A stretch of DNA of 64,000 nt from Meinhardsimonia xiamenensis (GTDB lineage Bacteria; Pseudomonadota; Alphaproteobacteria; Rhodobacterales; Rhodobacteraceae), in contig NZ_FNFV01000006.1 in assembly GCF_900102905.1 (NCBI RefSeq), positions 1 to 64,000 on the forward strand. Reading direction: 5' to 3'. Position numbers and translations under genes: made by a program. Of the stretch, positions 29,255 to 38,969 are shown in pieces (the first letter of the stretch is position 1; each line of letters begins with the position of its first letter). Below the pieces are notes generated by a model. It had not been told where the DNA came from. It saw nothing but the letters and a program-made list of their open reading frames with translations, and searched no databases.

Positions 29255-30298
29255 ATGAAGGCCGCGCTTCTGACCAGATACCGCGCGCCGCTCGAGATCA
29301 CCGAGCTGCCCGACCCCGACTGCCCCGGTGACGGGGTGGTGCTCGAGGTTCTCGCCTGCGGCATCTGCCGCTCCGACTGGCACGCCTGGACGGGTGCAGA
29401 CCCGGATGTGAAACTGCCGCATGTGCCCGGTCACGAGTTCTGTGGCGTGGTGGTGGAGACCGGCCCCGACTGCGGACGCTGGAAGCGCGGCGACAGGGTG
29501 ATCGCGCCCTTCATCCTCGCCTGCGGCCAATGCCCCGACTGTCAGGCGGGCAACCAGACGATCTGCGCCAATCAGGCGGTGCCGGGCTTCACCATCCCCG
29601 GCGCCTTCGCAAGCCGCATCGCCGTGCCGCATGCCGACACCAACCTTGCGGCGCTGCCCGAGGGCATGGACCCGGCCCTTGCCGCGGCACTTGGCTGTCG
29701 CGTGACCACCGCTTGGCACGCCCTGACGGGGCGCGCCGCGCTGCGGCCCGGCGAGTGGCTCGGCATCTGGGGGTTCGGCGGCATCGGCATGTCGGCGCTT
29801 CTTTTGGCGCGGGCGCTGGGCGCGCGGGCGGTCGTCGCCGACGTGGTGCCCGAGAAGCTCGCCGCCGCGCGTGATCTGGGCGCGGCGGCGGTGATCGACG
29901 CGCGCGTGGGTGATGCGGCAGAGGCGATGCGCGAGGCCACGGGCGGTGGCGTCGATGTCGCCATCGAGGCGCTCGGCCTGCCCGTAACGGCCCGCAACGC
30001 CCTGCGCTCGCTGAAAAAGCTTGGGCGCATGGTGCAGGTGGGCATGCCCGCCGGCGAACACGCTGCAGTGGAGATGCCGTGGGACGTGCTCTATTCGTCG
30101 CAGGCCGCGATTTACGGCACGCGCGGGATGCCGGCACACCGCTACCCCTCGCTTTTCGCCCTGATCGAGGCCGCCGGGCTCGATCTCTCGCCGCTCATCG
30201 CTCGGCGGGTGAAGCTTTCCGACGTCTCCGCCGAGCTTGCCGCCTTCGACGGGCCGACGCCGCCGGGGGTGGCCGTCATCACCGATTTCACCGCCTGA
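29255..30298 (+). CDS. Zinc-dependent alcohol dehydrogenase family protein
   Basis: Medium-chain dehydrogenase of 347 residues. Catalytic zinc ligands are in CGICRSDWHAW (near 39) and GHEF. A structural zinc site is CGQCPDCQAGNQTIC, and the Rossmann motif is GIWGFGGIGMSA near 172. It should oxidise an alcohol or reduce an aldehyde with NAD(P); the substrate is unknown. It sits between purS and purQ with gaps of 14 and 12 bases, so it is almost certainly co-transcribed with purine genes although it has no known purine role. Confidence 0.9.
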   Translation: MKAALLTRYRAPLEITELPDPDCPGDGVVLEVLACGICRSDWHAWTGADPDVKLPHVPGHEFCGVVVETGPDCGRWKRGDRVIAPFILACGQCPDCQAGNQTICANQAVPGFTIPGAFASRIAVPHADTNLAALPEGMDPALAAALGCRVTTAWHALTGRAALRPGEWLGIWGFGGIGMSALLLARALGARAVVADVVPEKLAAARDLGAAAVIDARVGDAAEAMREATGGGVDVAIEALGLPVTARNALRSLKKLGRMVQVGMPAGEHAAVEMPWDVLYSSQAAIYGTRGMPAHRYPSLFALIEAAGLDLSPLIARRVKLSDVSAELAAFDGPTPPGVAVITDFTA

Positions 30299-30310
30299 GG
30301 AGAAACGCCC

Positions 30311-30979
<669 letters not shown>

Positions 30980-31023
30980 GCGTCGCGCTTGAGGCAAGGG
31001 CGGGCGCGGCCTACCTTTGGTCC

Positions 31024-32826
31024 ATGAGCGCGCCGCGAAATCCCTCGGGCCTGTCCGAAACCACCGGCGTTGCGGCGCCGGACTGGCTGCGCCGGCCGCT
31101 GCCCTGGGGCGGCAGGATCGCCGTTGTGCTTCTCGTCATCGTCGCGGTGGCGGTGGTGTGGGTCACCAACAGGCTCCTGAGCGAGCGTTACACCGCCGAC
31201 ACCCGCGCCCGCGCCGAGGTGCGGCTGGCGCTCTATGTCGGCAACCTGATGTCGGAGCTGCAGCGCAACTCGGTCGTGCCGCTGTTGCTGGCGCGCGATC
31301 CGCTGCTGATCGGGGCGCTGAATTCGGGCGATTTCACCAAGTCTTCGCAACGGCTGATCGAGTACGGGCAGGAGATCGGGGCGGCCTCCATCCTGCTGAT
31401 GGATGCGAGCGGGCGGATCGTCGCGGCAACGGACCGCTCGAGGCTTGGCATGGTGCATCGGAACGATCCCTTCTTCGTCTCCGCCCTGCGCTCCAACGAG
31501 ACGGTATTTACCGAAGAGCGGCTCGAGAGCGGAGCATTCCGCTTCACATACAGCCGGCGGGTGGAATCGGCCGGGCAGCTGCTTGGCGTGGTGGCGGTGG
31601 AGGCCAATCTGCGCAAGTTCGAGCGCAGCTGGGCAGGCACCGCCGACGCCGTTGCCGTGCTCAACAGCGCCGGACAGGTGATTCTCTCCACCGAGCCGCG
31701 CTGGCGGGGGCTCAGCGAGGCCGAGGCGCTCGCGGTGCAGTCGGCCCCTTCGGCGATTGCCCGCGCGATACGGGCCGCGACGGACTGGACGGCGACGCCG
31801 GCCGAGGCCTTCTACAGCGGTGACGCATTGATGCGCACCACGGCGCGCATACCGTTTCAGGGCTGGCAGATGATCGCGTTTACCAGCTACGGCAGCGTGC
31901 GCGCGCGCGTCAACGCGGTTCTGGCGATGGAAATCATGGGCTTTGCCATGCTGCTCGCCGGCGCGTTCTGGCTGGCCAGCCGCCGCGCGCTCGCGCGCCA
32001 GATCTTCTTTCAACGCGAAACCGCGGAGCTGCGCCGCCTCAACGCCGCGCTTCAGCGCGAGATCGCCGAGCGTGAACGCGTCGAGAAGAGCCTCCAGGTG
32101 GCCGAGCAGACCATCGCCCAGGCCTCCAAGCTCGCCGCCTTGGGAGAAATGTCCGCGGCGGTGAGCCATGAGCTCAACCAGCCTCTCGCGGCGATGAAGA
32201 CCTATCTGGCGGGAGCGAAGCTTCTGCTGCAACGGCGGCGGCCGGACGAGGCGCTGTCCTCCTTCCAGCGTATCGACGATCTTCTCGAGCGCATGGGGGC
32301 GATCACCCGCCAGCTCAAATCCTACGCCCGCAAGGGCGCGGAGGCGGCCGAGCCGGTGGACCTGCGCGAGTGCATTTCCTCGGCGCTGACGATGATGGAG
32401 CCGCAGCTCAAGCGCCGGAGGGTGGAGGTCACCCGCGCCGTGCCGGAGACGCCGGTGATCGTGATGGCCGACCGTTTGCGCCTTGAACAGGTGCTCATCA
32501 ACCTCTTGCGCAACGCCGTTGATGCCACGCGGGATGTCGCGGCGCCGCGCATCGACATCGTGCTCACCGCCGGCGAGGAGGCGATGATCAGCGTGCGCGA
32601 CAACGGTCACGGCATTGCCGATCTGAACGCGCTCTTCGAGCCCTTCTACACCACCAAGGCGCCGGGTGACGGGGTGGGGCTGGGCCTTGCAATCTCCTCC
32701 TCGATCGTGACTGATTTTGGCGGCAGGCTGACGGCGCGCAATGGCACCGAGGGCGGGGCAGTGTTCGATGTGCATCTGCCGCTGGCGCGGGTGGGCGCCG
32801 AGAACGGCATGAAGGCGGCGGAATAG
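31024..32826 (+). CDS. dctB: C4-dicarboxylate-type sensor histidine kinase
   Basis: Protein of 600 residues. A membrane helix near 31-50, a periplasmic sensor domain of the DctB type (about 55-290, with MDASGRIVAATDRSRLG), and a second helix near 297-318 are followed by a coiled coil. The kinase core comes next: phosphorylated His near 382 in AVSHELNQPLAAMK, N box LINLLRNAVDA near 495, and G boxes DNGHGI and GVGLGLAIS. It probably senses C4-dicarboxylates and phosphorylates DctD. No dctPQM transporter lies in the window. Confidence 0.88.
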   Translation: MSAPRNPSGLSETTGVAAPDWLRRPLPWGGRIAVVLLVIVAVAVVWVTNRLLSERYTADTRARAEVRLALYVGNLMSELQRNSVVPLLLARDPLLIGALNSGDFTKSSQRLIEYGQEIGAASILLMDASGRIVAATDRSRLGMVHRNDPFFVSALRSNETVFTEERLESGAFRFTYSRRVESAGQLLGVVAVEANLRKFERSWAGTADAVAVLNSAGQVILSTEPRWRGLSEAEALAVQSAPSAIARAIRAATDWTATPAEAFYSGDALMRTTARIPFQGWQMIAFTSYGSVRARVNAVLAMEIMGFAMLLAGAFWLASRRALARQIFFQRETAELRRLNAALQREIAERERVEKSLQVAEQTIAQASKLAALGEMSAAVSHELNQPLAAMKTYLAGAKLLLQRRRPDEALSSFQRIDDLLERMGAITRQLKSYARKGAEAAEPVDLRECISSALTMMEPQLKRRRVEVTRAVPETPVIVMADRLRLEQVLINLLRNAVDATRDVAAPRIDIVLTAGEEAMISVRDNGHGIADLNALFEPFYTTKAPGDGVGLGLAISSSIVTDFGGRLTARNGTEGGAVFDVHLPLARVGAENGMKAAE

Positions 32827-32861
32827 ATCGCTGGCAACCGGGGCAAGTGGGGAGAACACCC

Positions 32862-34196
32862 ATGTCACAGGCAATGAAGATCGCCATCGTCGATGACGAG
32901 AAGGACATGCGCCAGTCAATCGGCCAGTGGCTGGCGCTCTCGGGTTTCGAGACCGAGACCTACGCCGGCGCCGAGGAGGCGCTCAGGGCGATCGGCCCGG
33001 ACTGGCCGGGCGTCGTCATTACCGACATCAAGATGCCGGGCATGGACGGAATGGCGTTTCTGCGCCGCTTGATGGCGCAGGATTCGGCACTGCCGGTGAT
33101 CGTGATCACCGGCCATGGGGATGTTCCGATGGCGGTGGAGGCGATGCGGCTCGGCGCCTTCGACTTTCTCGAGAAGCCCTTCAACCCCGACCGGCTGACC
33201 GAGCTCGCCAAGAAGGCCTCCCAACGGCGGCGCGTCGCGCTCGACAACCGCCAGCTGCGGCGCGAGCTTGCCGATGGCGGCACGCTGATGAAGAAGCTGA
33301 TCGGCACGAGCCCGGTGATGGACCGGCTGCGCGAGGAGATCCTCGACATCGGCCATGCCGAGGGGCATGTGCTCATCCAGGGCGAGACGGGGACCGGCAA
33401 GACGCTGGTGGCCCACGCCCTGCACGCGGTCAGTCCGCGGGCCGGGCGGCCGTTTGTGCTGGTGGCCTGCGCGGGGCAGGAGGAGGAGGCGCTCGGGCGG
33501 CGCCTCTTCGGCCCGCTCGAACCTTCCGAAGGCGTGCCGGCGCTGGAGGAGGCGCGCGGGGGCACGCTGGTGATCGAGGACATCGAGGCGCTGCCCGAGG
33601 CGCTGCAGGCCCGGCTCCTGAACTGGATCAACGCCCAGGGAAGCCCGCCGGAGACGCGCATCATCGCCATCTCCAACCTCCAGGAGCAGGGAAAGACCTG
33701 TGCCGACCGGTTGCGGCCCGATCTCTATTACCGTCTCAGCGCGATGTCGTTGACGCTGCCGCCGCTGCGCGCGCGGGGGGAAGACATCCTGATGCTCTTC
33801 ACCCACTACGCCGACCGCTTTGCCGAGGAATACGGCTGCGCAGCGCCCCAGATCAGCGCCCAGGAGGCGGCGCAGCTTCTGCAGGCGCCCTGGCCGGGCA
33901 ACATCCGCCAGCTGATCAATGTGGCCGAACGGGCGGTGCTGCAGGCGCGCCGGGGCGGGGGGACAATCGCCTCGCTGTTGATGAGCGAAGGCGAGGAGGT
34001 GCAGGCGGTGATGACCACCGAGGGCAAGCCGCTGAAGGAATATGTGGAAGCCTTCGAGCGGATGCTGATCGACAACACCATGCGCCGGCACAAGGGCTCG
34101 ATCGCGGCGGTGATGGAGGAGCTGTGCCTGCCGCGCCGCACGCTCAACGAGAAGATGGCGAAATACGGGCTGCAGCGCTCGGATTATCTCCCCTGA
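32862..34196 (+). CDS. dctD: DctD-like response regulator without GAFTGA
   Basis: Protein of 444 residues. The receiver domain (about 5-120) has Asp55 in TDIKMPGMDG. The AAA+ domain has Walker A GETGTGKT near 174, a Walker-B-like LVIEDIEAL, and the RPDLYYRLSAM segment. A Fis-type helix-turn-helix ends the protein (GSIAAVMEELCLPRRTLNEKM). The loop expected between LFG and the GGTL strand, where sigma-54 activators have GAFTGA, is shortened and the motif is missing. The start at 32862 follows GGGGAGA. It is the cognate regulator of dctB, 35 bases upstream. Confidence 0.88.
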   Translation: MSQAMKIAIVDDEKDMRQSIGQWLALSGFETETYAGAEEALRAIGPDWPGVVITDIKMPGMDGMAFLRRLMAQDSALPVIVITGHGDVPMAVEAMRLGAFDFLEKPFNPDRLTELAKKASQRRRVALDNRQLRRELADGGTLMKKLIGTSPVMDRLREEILDIGHAEGHVLIQGETGTGKTLVAHALHAVSPRAGRPFVLVACAGQEEEALGRRLFGPLEPSEGVPALEEARGGTLVIEDIEALPEALQARLLNWINAQGSPPETRIIAISNLQEQGKTCADRLRPDLYYRLSAMSLTLPPLRARGEDILMLFTHYADRFAEEYGCAAPQISAQEAAQLLQAPWPGNIRQLINVAERAVLQARRGGGTIASLLMSEGEEVQAVMTTEGKPLKEYVEAFERMLIDNTMRRHKGSIAAVMEELCLPRRTLNEKMAKYGLQRSDYLP

Positions 34197-34240
34197 GCGG
34201 GACGGGCGCGGGCTTGCGCCCTCGCCCGTGCCTGCGGCGC

Positions 34241-34262
34241 GGGTATTTGGCCCAGGGTGATG
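34241..34262 (+). repeat. 22-bp dispersed element, copy 2
   Basis: Plus-strand match to GGGTATTT, three variable bases (GGC), CCAGGGTGATG. It lies 44 bases past the dctD stop and 3 bases from the stop of the convergent enoyl-CoA hydratase gene. Confidence 0.8.
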
Positions 34263-34265
34263 GAG

Positions 34266-35051
34266 CTACTGCCGCCACTCCGGGCGGCGCTTCTCGAGAA
34301 AGGCGGCGATGCCCTCGGCAGTGTCGCGGTCGAGCATGTTCTCCACCATCACCTCGCCGGTGTAGGCATAGGCCTGGGCAAGCGGCATTTCCAGCTGTTC
34401 GTAGAAGGCGCGCTTGCCGATCCTGACCGCGGTGGCGAGCTTGCCGGCGATCTTGCCGGCGAGGGCTGCGGTCTCCTCGCGCAGAACCGCTCCCGGCACG
34501 ACCCGGTTGACAAGGCCAAGCTCGCGCGCGCGGGGGGCCTCGATGAAATCTCCGGTGACCAGCATCTCGAAGGCCTGCTTGCGGGGCACGTTGCGGCTGA
34601 GCGCGACCATGGGGGTGGAGCAGAAGAGCCCGATGTTGACGCCATTGACCCCGAAGCGGGCGTCTTCCGCGGCCACGGCGAGATCGCAGGAGGCGACGAG
34701 CTGGCAGCCCGCGGCGGTGGCGATGCCGTGGACCTCGGCGATCACCGGCTGGGGCAGGGTGGGGATGGTCTGCATCAGCCGGGCACAGCGCGAGAAGAGG
34801 TCGGCGAAATAGGCCGCACCGCCGTCTGGCGCCTGGCGGCCCTGGGTCATCTCCTTGAGGTCATGGCCGGCGCAGAAGGCCTTGCCGCTGCCTGCGAGGA
34901 TCACCGCGCGAATGGCGCGGTCTTCCTTCAGCCGGTCGAATTCGGCCTGCAGCGCGGCCAGCATCGCGTCTGACAGCGCATTGAGTCGTTCGGGGGCGTT
35001 CATCGTCAGGCGCGCCACCGCGCCGTCGTCCTCGCGCAGAACCAGGGTCAT
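34266..35051 (-). CDS. Enoyl-CoA hydratase/isomerase family protein
   Basis: Protein of 261 residues of the crotonase family: LTMNAPERLNALSDAM near 15, the oxyanion-hole segment AFCAGHDLKEM near 58, and HGIATAAGCQLVASCDLAVAAEDARFGVNGVNIGLFC near 110. The FCAGHDL form and the lack of a typical Glu pair resemble ECHDC3-type proteins, whose substrate is uncertain. It could act in fatty acid or branched-chain oxidation. It is divergent from the thioesterase gene, 61 bases away. Confidence 0.88.
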   Translation of the reverse strand: MTLVLREDDGAVARLTMNAPERLNALSDAMLAALQAEFDRLKEDRAIRAVILAGSGKAFCAGHDLKEMTQGRQAPDGGAAYFADLFSRCARLMQTIPTLPQPVIAEVHGIATAAGCQLVASCDLAVAAEDARFGVNGVNIGLFCSTPMVALSRNVPRKQAFEMLVTGDFIEAPRARELGLVNRVVPGAVLREETAALAGKIAGKLATAVRIGKRAFYEQLEMPLAQAYAYTGEVMVENMLDRDTAEGIAAFLEKRRPEWRQ

Positions 35052-35112
35052 GGGGCTTGTCCTTCCTTGCTGTCTCGGCCAACCCTAGCGCCGAGAGGCA
35101 TGGGGGAAAAGC

Positions 35113-35535
35113 ATGACGCTGGCGATGAATGCCGACGAGCTGATGGAGTTCATGGCCGCCGAGTTTCCGCAGGTGGCCGAGCAGTTCCGCATCGAGAATC
35201 TCACGCCGGAGAGTCTCACGGTGCGCATGCCTGTCTCCGATCGGCATCTGCGCCCGGGCGGGACGGTTTCGGGGCCGAGCATGTTCGCGCTGGCGGATGT
35301 CGCGATCTACCTGCTGGTGCTGAGCCGGATCGGGCCGAAGGCGCTGGCGGTGACCACGAACTGCTCGATCGACTTCATGCGCAAGCCGGCGGCGGGGGTG
35401 GATCTTCTGGCCGAGGCGCGGCTTCTGAAACTGGGGCGCAGCCTTGCGGTGGGCGAGGTGCACATCCACTCCGAGGGGGTGGCGAAATATGTCGCGCGGG
35501 CGAGCCTGACCTACGCGATCCCGCCTGAGCGCTGA
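35113..35535 (+). CDS. PaaI-type hotdog thioesterase
   Basis: Protein of 140 residues with a hotdog fold: VSDRHLRPGGTVSGPSMFALADVAIYLLVL near 42, then TTNCSIDFMRKPAAGVDLLAEA. The Asp in ALADVA is the likely catalytic acid of PaaI-type acyl-CoA thioesterases. The acyl-CoA substrate is unknown. GGGGGA precedes the start. Its 3' end lies one base from the stop of the convergent mttB-like gene. Confidence 0.88.
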   Translation: MTLAMNADELMEFMAAEFPQVAEQFRIENLTPESLTVRMPVSDRHLRPGGTVSGPSMFALADVAIYLLVLSRIGPKALAVTTNCSIDFMRKPAAGVDLLAEARLLKLGRSLAVGEVHIHSEGVAKYVARASLTYAIPPER

Positions 35536-35536
35536 C

Positions 35537-37081
35537 TCAGATCACTTCGCGGCGGCCGGAGATCTTGCGTGATTTCGGCAGGATGTCGGCGTCGGCCGCG
35601 GCGCGGATGGCGGCGATCTCGCGGCAGGCATCCTCATCGGGCAGGGCCGGGGGCGGCGGCGCGGCGATGAGCTCGAGCGCACGCGCGCGGGCGGCCTCGA
35701 AGGCGCCGGCGCGGCCCGCCTTCTCGTAGTCGTCGCGGCCCATGCGCTGGAAGACGCCCGGCCGATACTGGTTGCGGCAGTGCTCGAGCGTGTGCGTCGA
35801 GGCGAGGAAATGCGCGCCGATGCCCACTTGCCGCACCTCTTCCCAGTTGAGCGCGGCGTCGTCGATTTCCGGGCTCTGGATGGTGGCGCGCAGGAAGGCG
35901 CCGAGCTCGTCATCGAGCACCGCCTGGACGGGCGAGAAGACCGTGGCCGTCTCGAGCTGCCCGACGCCGCCCAAGATGTCGGCGCCGGCAAGCGCGACCA
36001 TCTGGCCAAGCATCGCGCGTTCGGCCATCGACTGACCGTCGACATCGGGGGTGTCCGAGCCCATGCCGTAAGTATGGGTGAGAAGGCCGAGATCGCGCAG
36101 GCAGGCAACCGCGAGCGCCTTGGCCTGCAGGCTTTCGGGGCAGGCGTGCAGCGCCCGGCCCGTGGCCATGTCGAGGGTGAACATCAAGGGCGTGGCGATC
36201 ACCGGCGTGCCGGGGGCAAGCACATGGGCCATGGTGACCATGGCGATGATCTCCGCCAGTGCCATCAGCGCATTGCCGCCAACCGATAAGGGCGCGGTGC
36301 CGCCCGCCGAGGGCAGCGAGCAGGCGTGCACCGGCAGGCCCGCGCGGCCCGCCTGAATGAGCGCCTCCACGTCCATCACCTTGAACTCGAGCGGCGAGAA
36401 GGAGCAGACGATCATCGAGGCGATGGGCCGGGCGGGGGTGGAGCCCGCCGCCTCGACGATGCGGACGAGATACTCGACGTTCTCGACATTGTAGGGCTGC
36501 AGCCAGATGTGCTTGTCGGTGCGGGTGACAAGCTCGCCCACGGCGTGGATGTCGCTGGTGAGCTCATGCACGCCATAGCAGAAGGGATGGGCGATGAAGC
36601 CAACCTGATCGAGCCCGTTACCCAACGCGGCGATGGTGGCGACATCGCCGATGTCCATGTTGCGGTAGCGGCCGGTGTCGGGTTCGATGAAGCCGTGCGC
36701 GCCCGTGCCGGTGCGCATGATGAAGCCGTGATCGGCGCGCGGCAGCGTGATGTCGCGCTCGGGGCGCTTGCCGCAGAGGGTGACGGTTTTCGGCGTGGCG
36801 TCCAGCGCCTCCGATTGCAGGGCGCGCGGCAGGCGGATGCGGATTGCCTCGCGCCCCGGCTTGGCGCCCGCCTTCAGCATCGCCGCGCGGGCTGGCTCAT
36901 GGACGACGGCGATGCCGTGTTCGGCAAGGAGCTGCCGGGCACGGGTGATGAGATGCGCGCGCGCCGCCTCCGGCGCCATGGCAAAGGCCGGGCGCGGGCG
37001 GGGCGGGGCGGCGAGATGGAAGGCATCGGCAGGCGGGGGCGCGGCGGCGAGCTCGGCGTTGCGTCTTGATCTGCGTGCCAT
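35537..37081 (-). CDS. MttB-like corrinoid methyltransferase 1
   Basis: Protein of 514 residues of the trimethylamine methyltransferase (MttB) family without pyrrolysine: the frame holds no internal stop codon. Family features are ADHGFIMRTGTGAHGFIEPDTG near 120, SFSPLEFKVMDVEALIQAG near 228, SAGGTAPLSVGGNALMALAEI near 263 and YGMGSDTPDVDGQSMAERAM near 345. Such enzymes move a methyl group from a quaternary amine such as a betaine to a corrinoid protein; the substrate here is unknown. The start at 37081 follows GAGGGGG. The corrinoid protein at 24.4 kb could be the partner. Confidence 0.87.
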   Translation of the reverse strand: MARRSRRNAELAAAPPPADAFHLAAPPRPRPAFAMAPEAARAHLITRARQLLAEHGIAVVHEPARAAMLKAGAKPGREAIRIRLPRALQSEALDATPKTVTLCGKRPERDITLPRADHGFIMRTGTGAHGFIEPDTGRYRNMDIGDVATIAALGNGLDQVGFIAHPFCYGVHELTSDIHAVGELVTRTDKHIWLQPYNVENVEYLVRIVEAAGSTPARPIASMIVCSFSPLEFKVMDVEALIQAGRAGLPVHACSLPSAGGTAPLSVGGNALMALAEIIAMVTMAHVLAPGTPVIATPLMFTLDMATGRALHACPESLQAKALAVACLRDLGLLTHTYGMGSDTPDVDGQSMAERAMLGQMVALAGADILGGVGQLETATVFSPVQAVLDDELGAFLRATIQSPEIDDAALNWEEVRQVGIGAHFLASTHTLEHCRNQYRPGVFQRMGRDDYEKAGRAGAFEAARARALELIAAPPPPALPDEDACREIAAIRAAADADILPKSRKISGRREVI

Positions 37082-37182
37082 CGTGGCCCCCTCGCGCGGT
37101 TTGGCGGCACACACCGTTTAGGCTCACTGCGGGCCCACTTGAGCGGGAAAAGCCTGCGCGAGATGCGCGCGCAAATCAAGCC

Positions 37183-38028
37183 TCAGGGCAGAAGGCGCTG
37201 GATGTAACCCGGCAGTGCAAAGGCGGCGAGGTGAACTTCGGGCGTGTAGTAATCGCAGGCAAGCCCCGCCGCGGCATGGCGCGCCTTCAGCGTCTCAAGA
37301 TCCACCTTGCGCGCCTCCCCGTCCGTGCCCCAGCCAAAGGCCATCGGCCCGCCGGCGTAGGTGGGGATGGTGGCGATGTAGCAGGTCCAGTCGGCGAACA
37401 GCGCCTTGAAGGCGCGCATCGTGTTGGTCAGCTCCTGGCCCTGCAGGAAGGGCACGCCGTTTTGCGTCACGAGGATGCCGCCCGGTGCCAGCGCGCGCCT
37501 TGCATGGCCATAGAAGGTGTCGGTGAAGAGCACCTCGCCCGGCCCGATCGGATCGGTCGAATCGACGATGATGACGTCAAAGCCGCCTTCCGTCTCGCGG
37601 ATGAACTGCGCGCCGTCGGCGATGACGAGCTCAAGGCGCGGGTCGTCGAAGGCGCCCTGGCTGAGGTTCGGCAGGTATTTCTTCGAGAACTCGATCACGC
37701 CCGCGTCGATCTCGACCATGGTGACATGCTCGACGCTTGCGTGCCGCAGCACCTCGCGCGCCATGCCGCCGTCGCCGCCGCCGATGATGAGCACCCGCCG
37801 CGCCGCGCCATGGGCGAGGATCGGCACATGGCTCATCATCTCGTGGTAGATGAAATTGTCGCCCTCGGTGGTCTGCACCACATCATCGAGCGTCAGGATG
37901 CGCCCGAAGGTGGGGTTCTGGAAGACGCGCAGCCGCTGGTGCTCGGTCTTGCTGTCATAATGCAGCTTCTCGATGCGCAGCGACTGCGCGAAGTCGCGGT
38001 GCAGCTTCTCGGTGAACCACTCGCTCAC
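37183..38028 (-). CDS. speE: Spermidine synthase
   Basis: Protein of 281 residues that transfers aminopropyl from decarboxylated SAM to putrescine. Motifs: LTLDDVVQTTEGDNFIYHEMMSHVP near 45, IIGGGDGGMAREVLRH near 81, VDSTDPIGPGEVLFT near 155 and PTYAGGPMAFGW. The start is GTG at 38028, overlapping the speD stop (GTGA), so the two are translationally coupled in a speD-speE operon. Confidence 0.96.
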   Translation of the reverse strand: MSEWFTEKLHRDFAQSLRIEKLHYDSKTEHQRLRVFQNPTFGRILTLDDVVQTTEGDNFIYHEMMSHVPILAHGAARRVLIIGGGDGGMAREVLRHASVEHVTMVEIDAGVIEFSKKYLPNLSQGAFDDPRLELVIADGAQFIRETEGGFDVIIVDSTDPIGPGEVLFTDTFYGHARRALAPGGILVTQNGVPFLQGQELTNTMRAFKALFADWTCYIATIPTYAGGPMAFGWGTDGEARKVDLETLKARHAAAGLACDYYTPEVHLAAFALPGYIQRLLP

Positions 38029-38609
38029 GCCGCCTTCTCCGCCGCCAGTGCCGCCTCCACGAGCCCCTCGCCGCGGCGCAGCTCGGTCACCCGAACGTCA
38101 TCGGTTGCGAAGGCGCGCTTGAGGATGGGCACGGCCTTCCACGGGTCGGCATCGCCGCACATGAAGACATCAAATGCCCCGTAGCCGATCTCGGGCCAGG
38201 TGTGCACCGAGATGTGGCTTTCGGCGAGAACGGCAACGCCGGAGACGCCCTGCGGGGTAAACTTGTGGGTGTGGATGTGCAGAAGCGTGGCGCCCGCAGC
38301 CTCGATCGAGTCGAGGAAGGCGCGGCGGATGCGCGCCTCGTCGTCAAGCCCGTGGCCGTTGACCACCTCGATGATGAGGTGCGTGCCGGCAAAGACGGCG
38401 CCATCGCGGCGGATGAAGTGATCCTCCCGCTCCGATTCGGTGAGCCGCGCAATCGCCGCCGCCCGCTCGCCTGTATGGGCGTCGAGGTCCGCTTTTGCGT
38501 CGGTGGTGGTTGCGGTGGTCGTCGCGGCAATGCCGCAGGGTGCGGTTTCTTCCTCGTGGGCGCCTGTCTCCAGACCGATCCCCAGTTGGAAGAGGTCGGC
38601 GCGTTCCAT
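38025..38609 (-). CDS. speD: S-adenosylmethionine decarboxylase proenzyme
   Basis: Protein of 194 residues. It self-cleaves before the Ser in AESHISVHTWPE (near 131) to form a pyruvoyl group, then decarboxylates SAM for spermidine synthesis. GTHLIIEVVNGHGL near 98 and GAFDVFMCGDADPW follow the family. The N-terminal ~70 residues, including a Thr/Ala-rich stretch, go beyond the ~120-residue bacterial core. The start at 38609 follows GAGAGGGGG; an in-frame start at 38738 lacks such a site and would add low-complexity sequence. Confidence 0.92.
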   Translation of the reverse strand: MERADLFQLGIGLETGAHEEETAPCGIAATTTATTTDAKADLDAHTGERAAAIARLTESEREDHFIRRDGAVFAGTHLIIEVVNGHGLDDEARIRRAFLDSIEAAGATLLHIHTHKFTPQGVSGVAVLAESHISVHTWPEIGYGAFDVFMCGDADPWKAVPILKRAFATDDVRVTELRRGEGLVEAALAAEKAA

Positions 38610-38813
38610 GGGCGCGTCCCCCTCTCTCAGCCAGCAGATGGAATCCAGAGGCTCCTTAGCGCCCCCCCGAGTGCTCCGGGGTTGGGATCGGACCCTCGCG
38701 TGCCGGCGGCAGATAAGGGTTCGTGCGGATTCGTTCAAGCCTTTTCTTCGCCCGCGTCAGGATTCCGCGAGCATCCCCGCCTCCGCAGCATGCCCGCGCG
38801 CGGTGCTGCCCGC

Positions 38814-38849
38814 GTGACTGGCGGCGTGACTGGCGGCGGGACTGGCAGC
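38814..38849 (+). repeat. Three 12-bp tandem repeats
   Basis: Two identical units GTGACTGGCGGC are followed by a variant GGGACTGGCAGC. They lie about 200 bases before rplM. Only three units are present, and no function is evident. Confidence 0.7.
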
Positions 38850-38941
38850 CGGACAGCCGAGAAAGCGGTCAGGAAATGGGGTATTAAATAACCCCAATCA
38901 CAAGGCGCTGATATGCCGTCAGTATTTTCGCGCAATGCCTC

Positions 38942-38969
38942 TTGACTGTATCGCCCGCCGCGATAGAAA
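38942..38969 (+). promoter_or_regulatory. Promoter-like sequence before rplM
   Basis: TTGACT (38942-38947), 16 bases, then TAGAAA (38964-38969) is a reasonable sigma-70 match. It would give a leader of about 65 nt before rplM. Confidence 0.4.

Noticed and set aside
35537-37081. Pyrrolysine (in-frame TAG) in the MttB-like genes
   Set aside because: Both MttB-like frames run uninterrupted for 514 codons, so they are pyrrolysine-free members.
38700-38760. Second LexA box near speD
   Set aside because: Two GTTC half-sites occur there but with a 10-base gap, not 7.
38814-38849. CRISPR-like array
   Set aside because: Three adjacent 12-bp units without spacers or cas genes are a simple tandem repeat.
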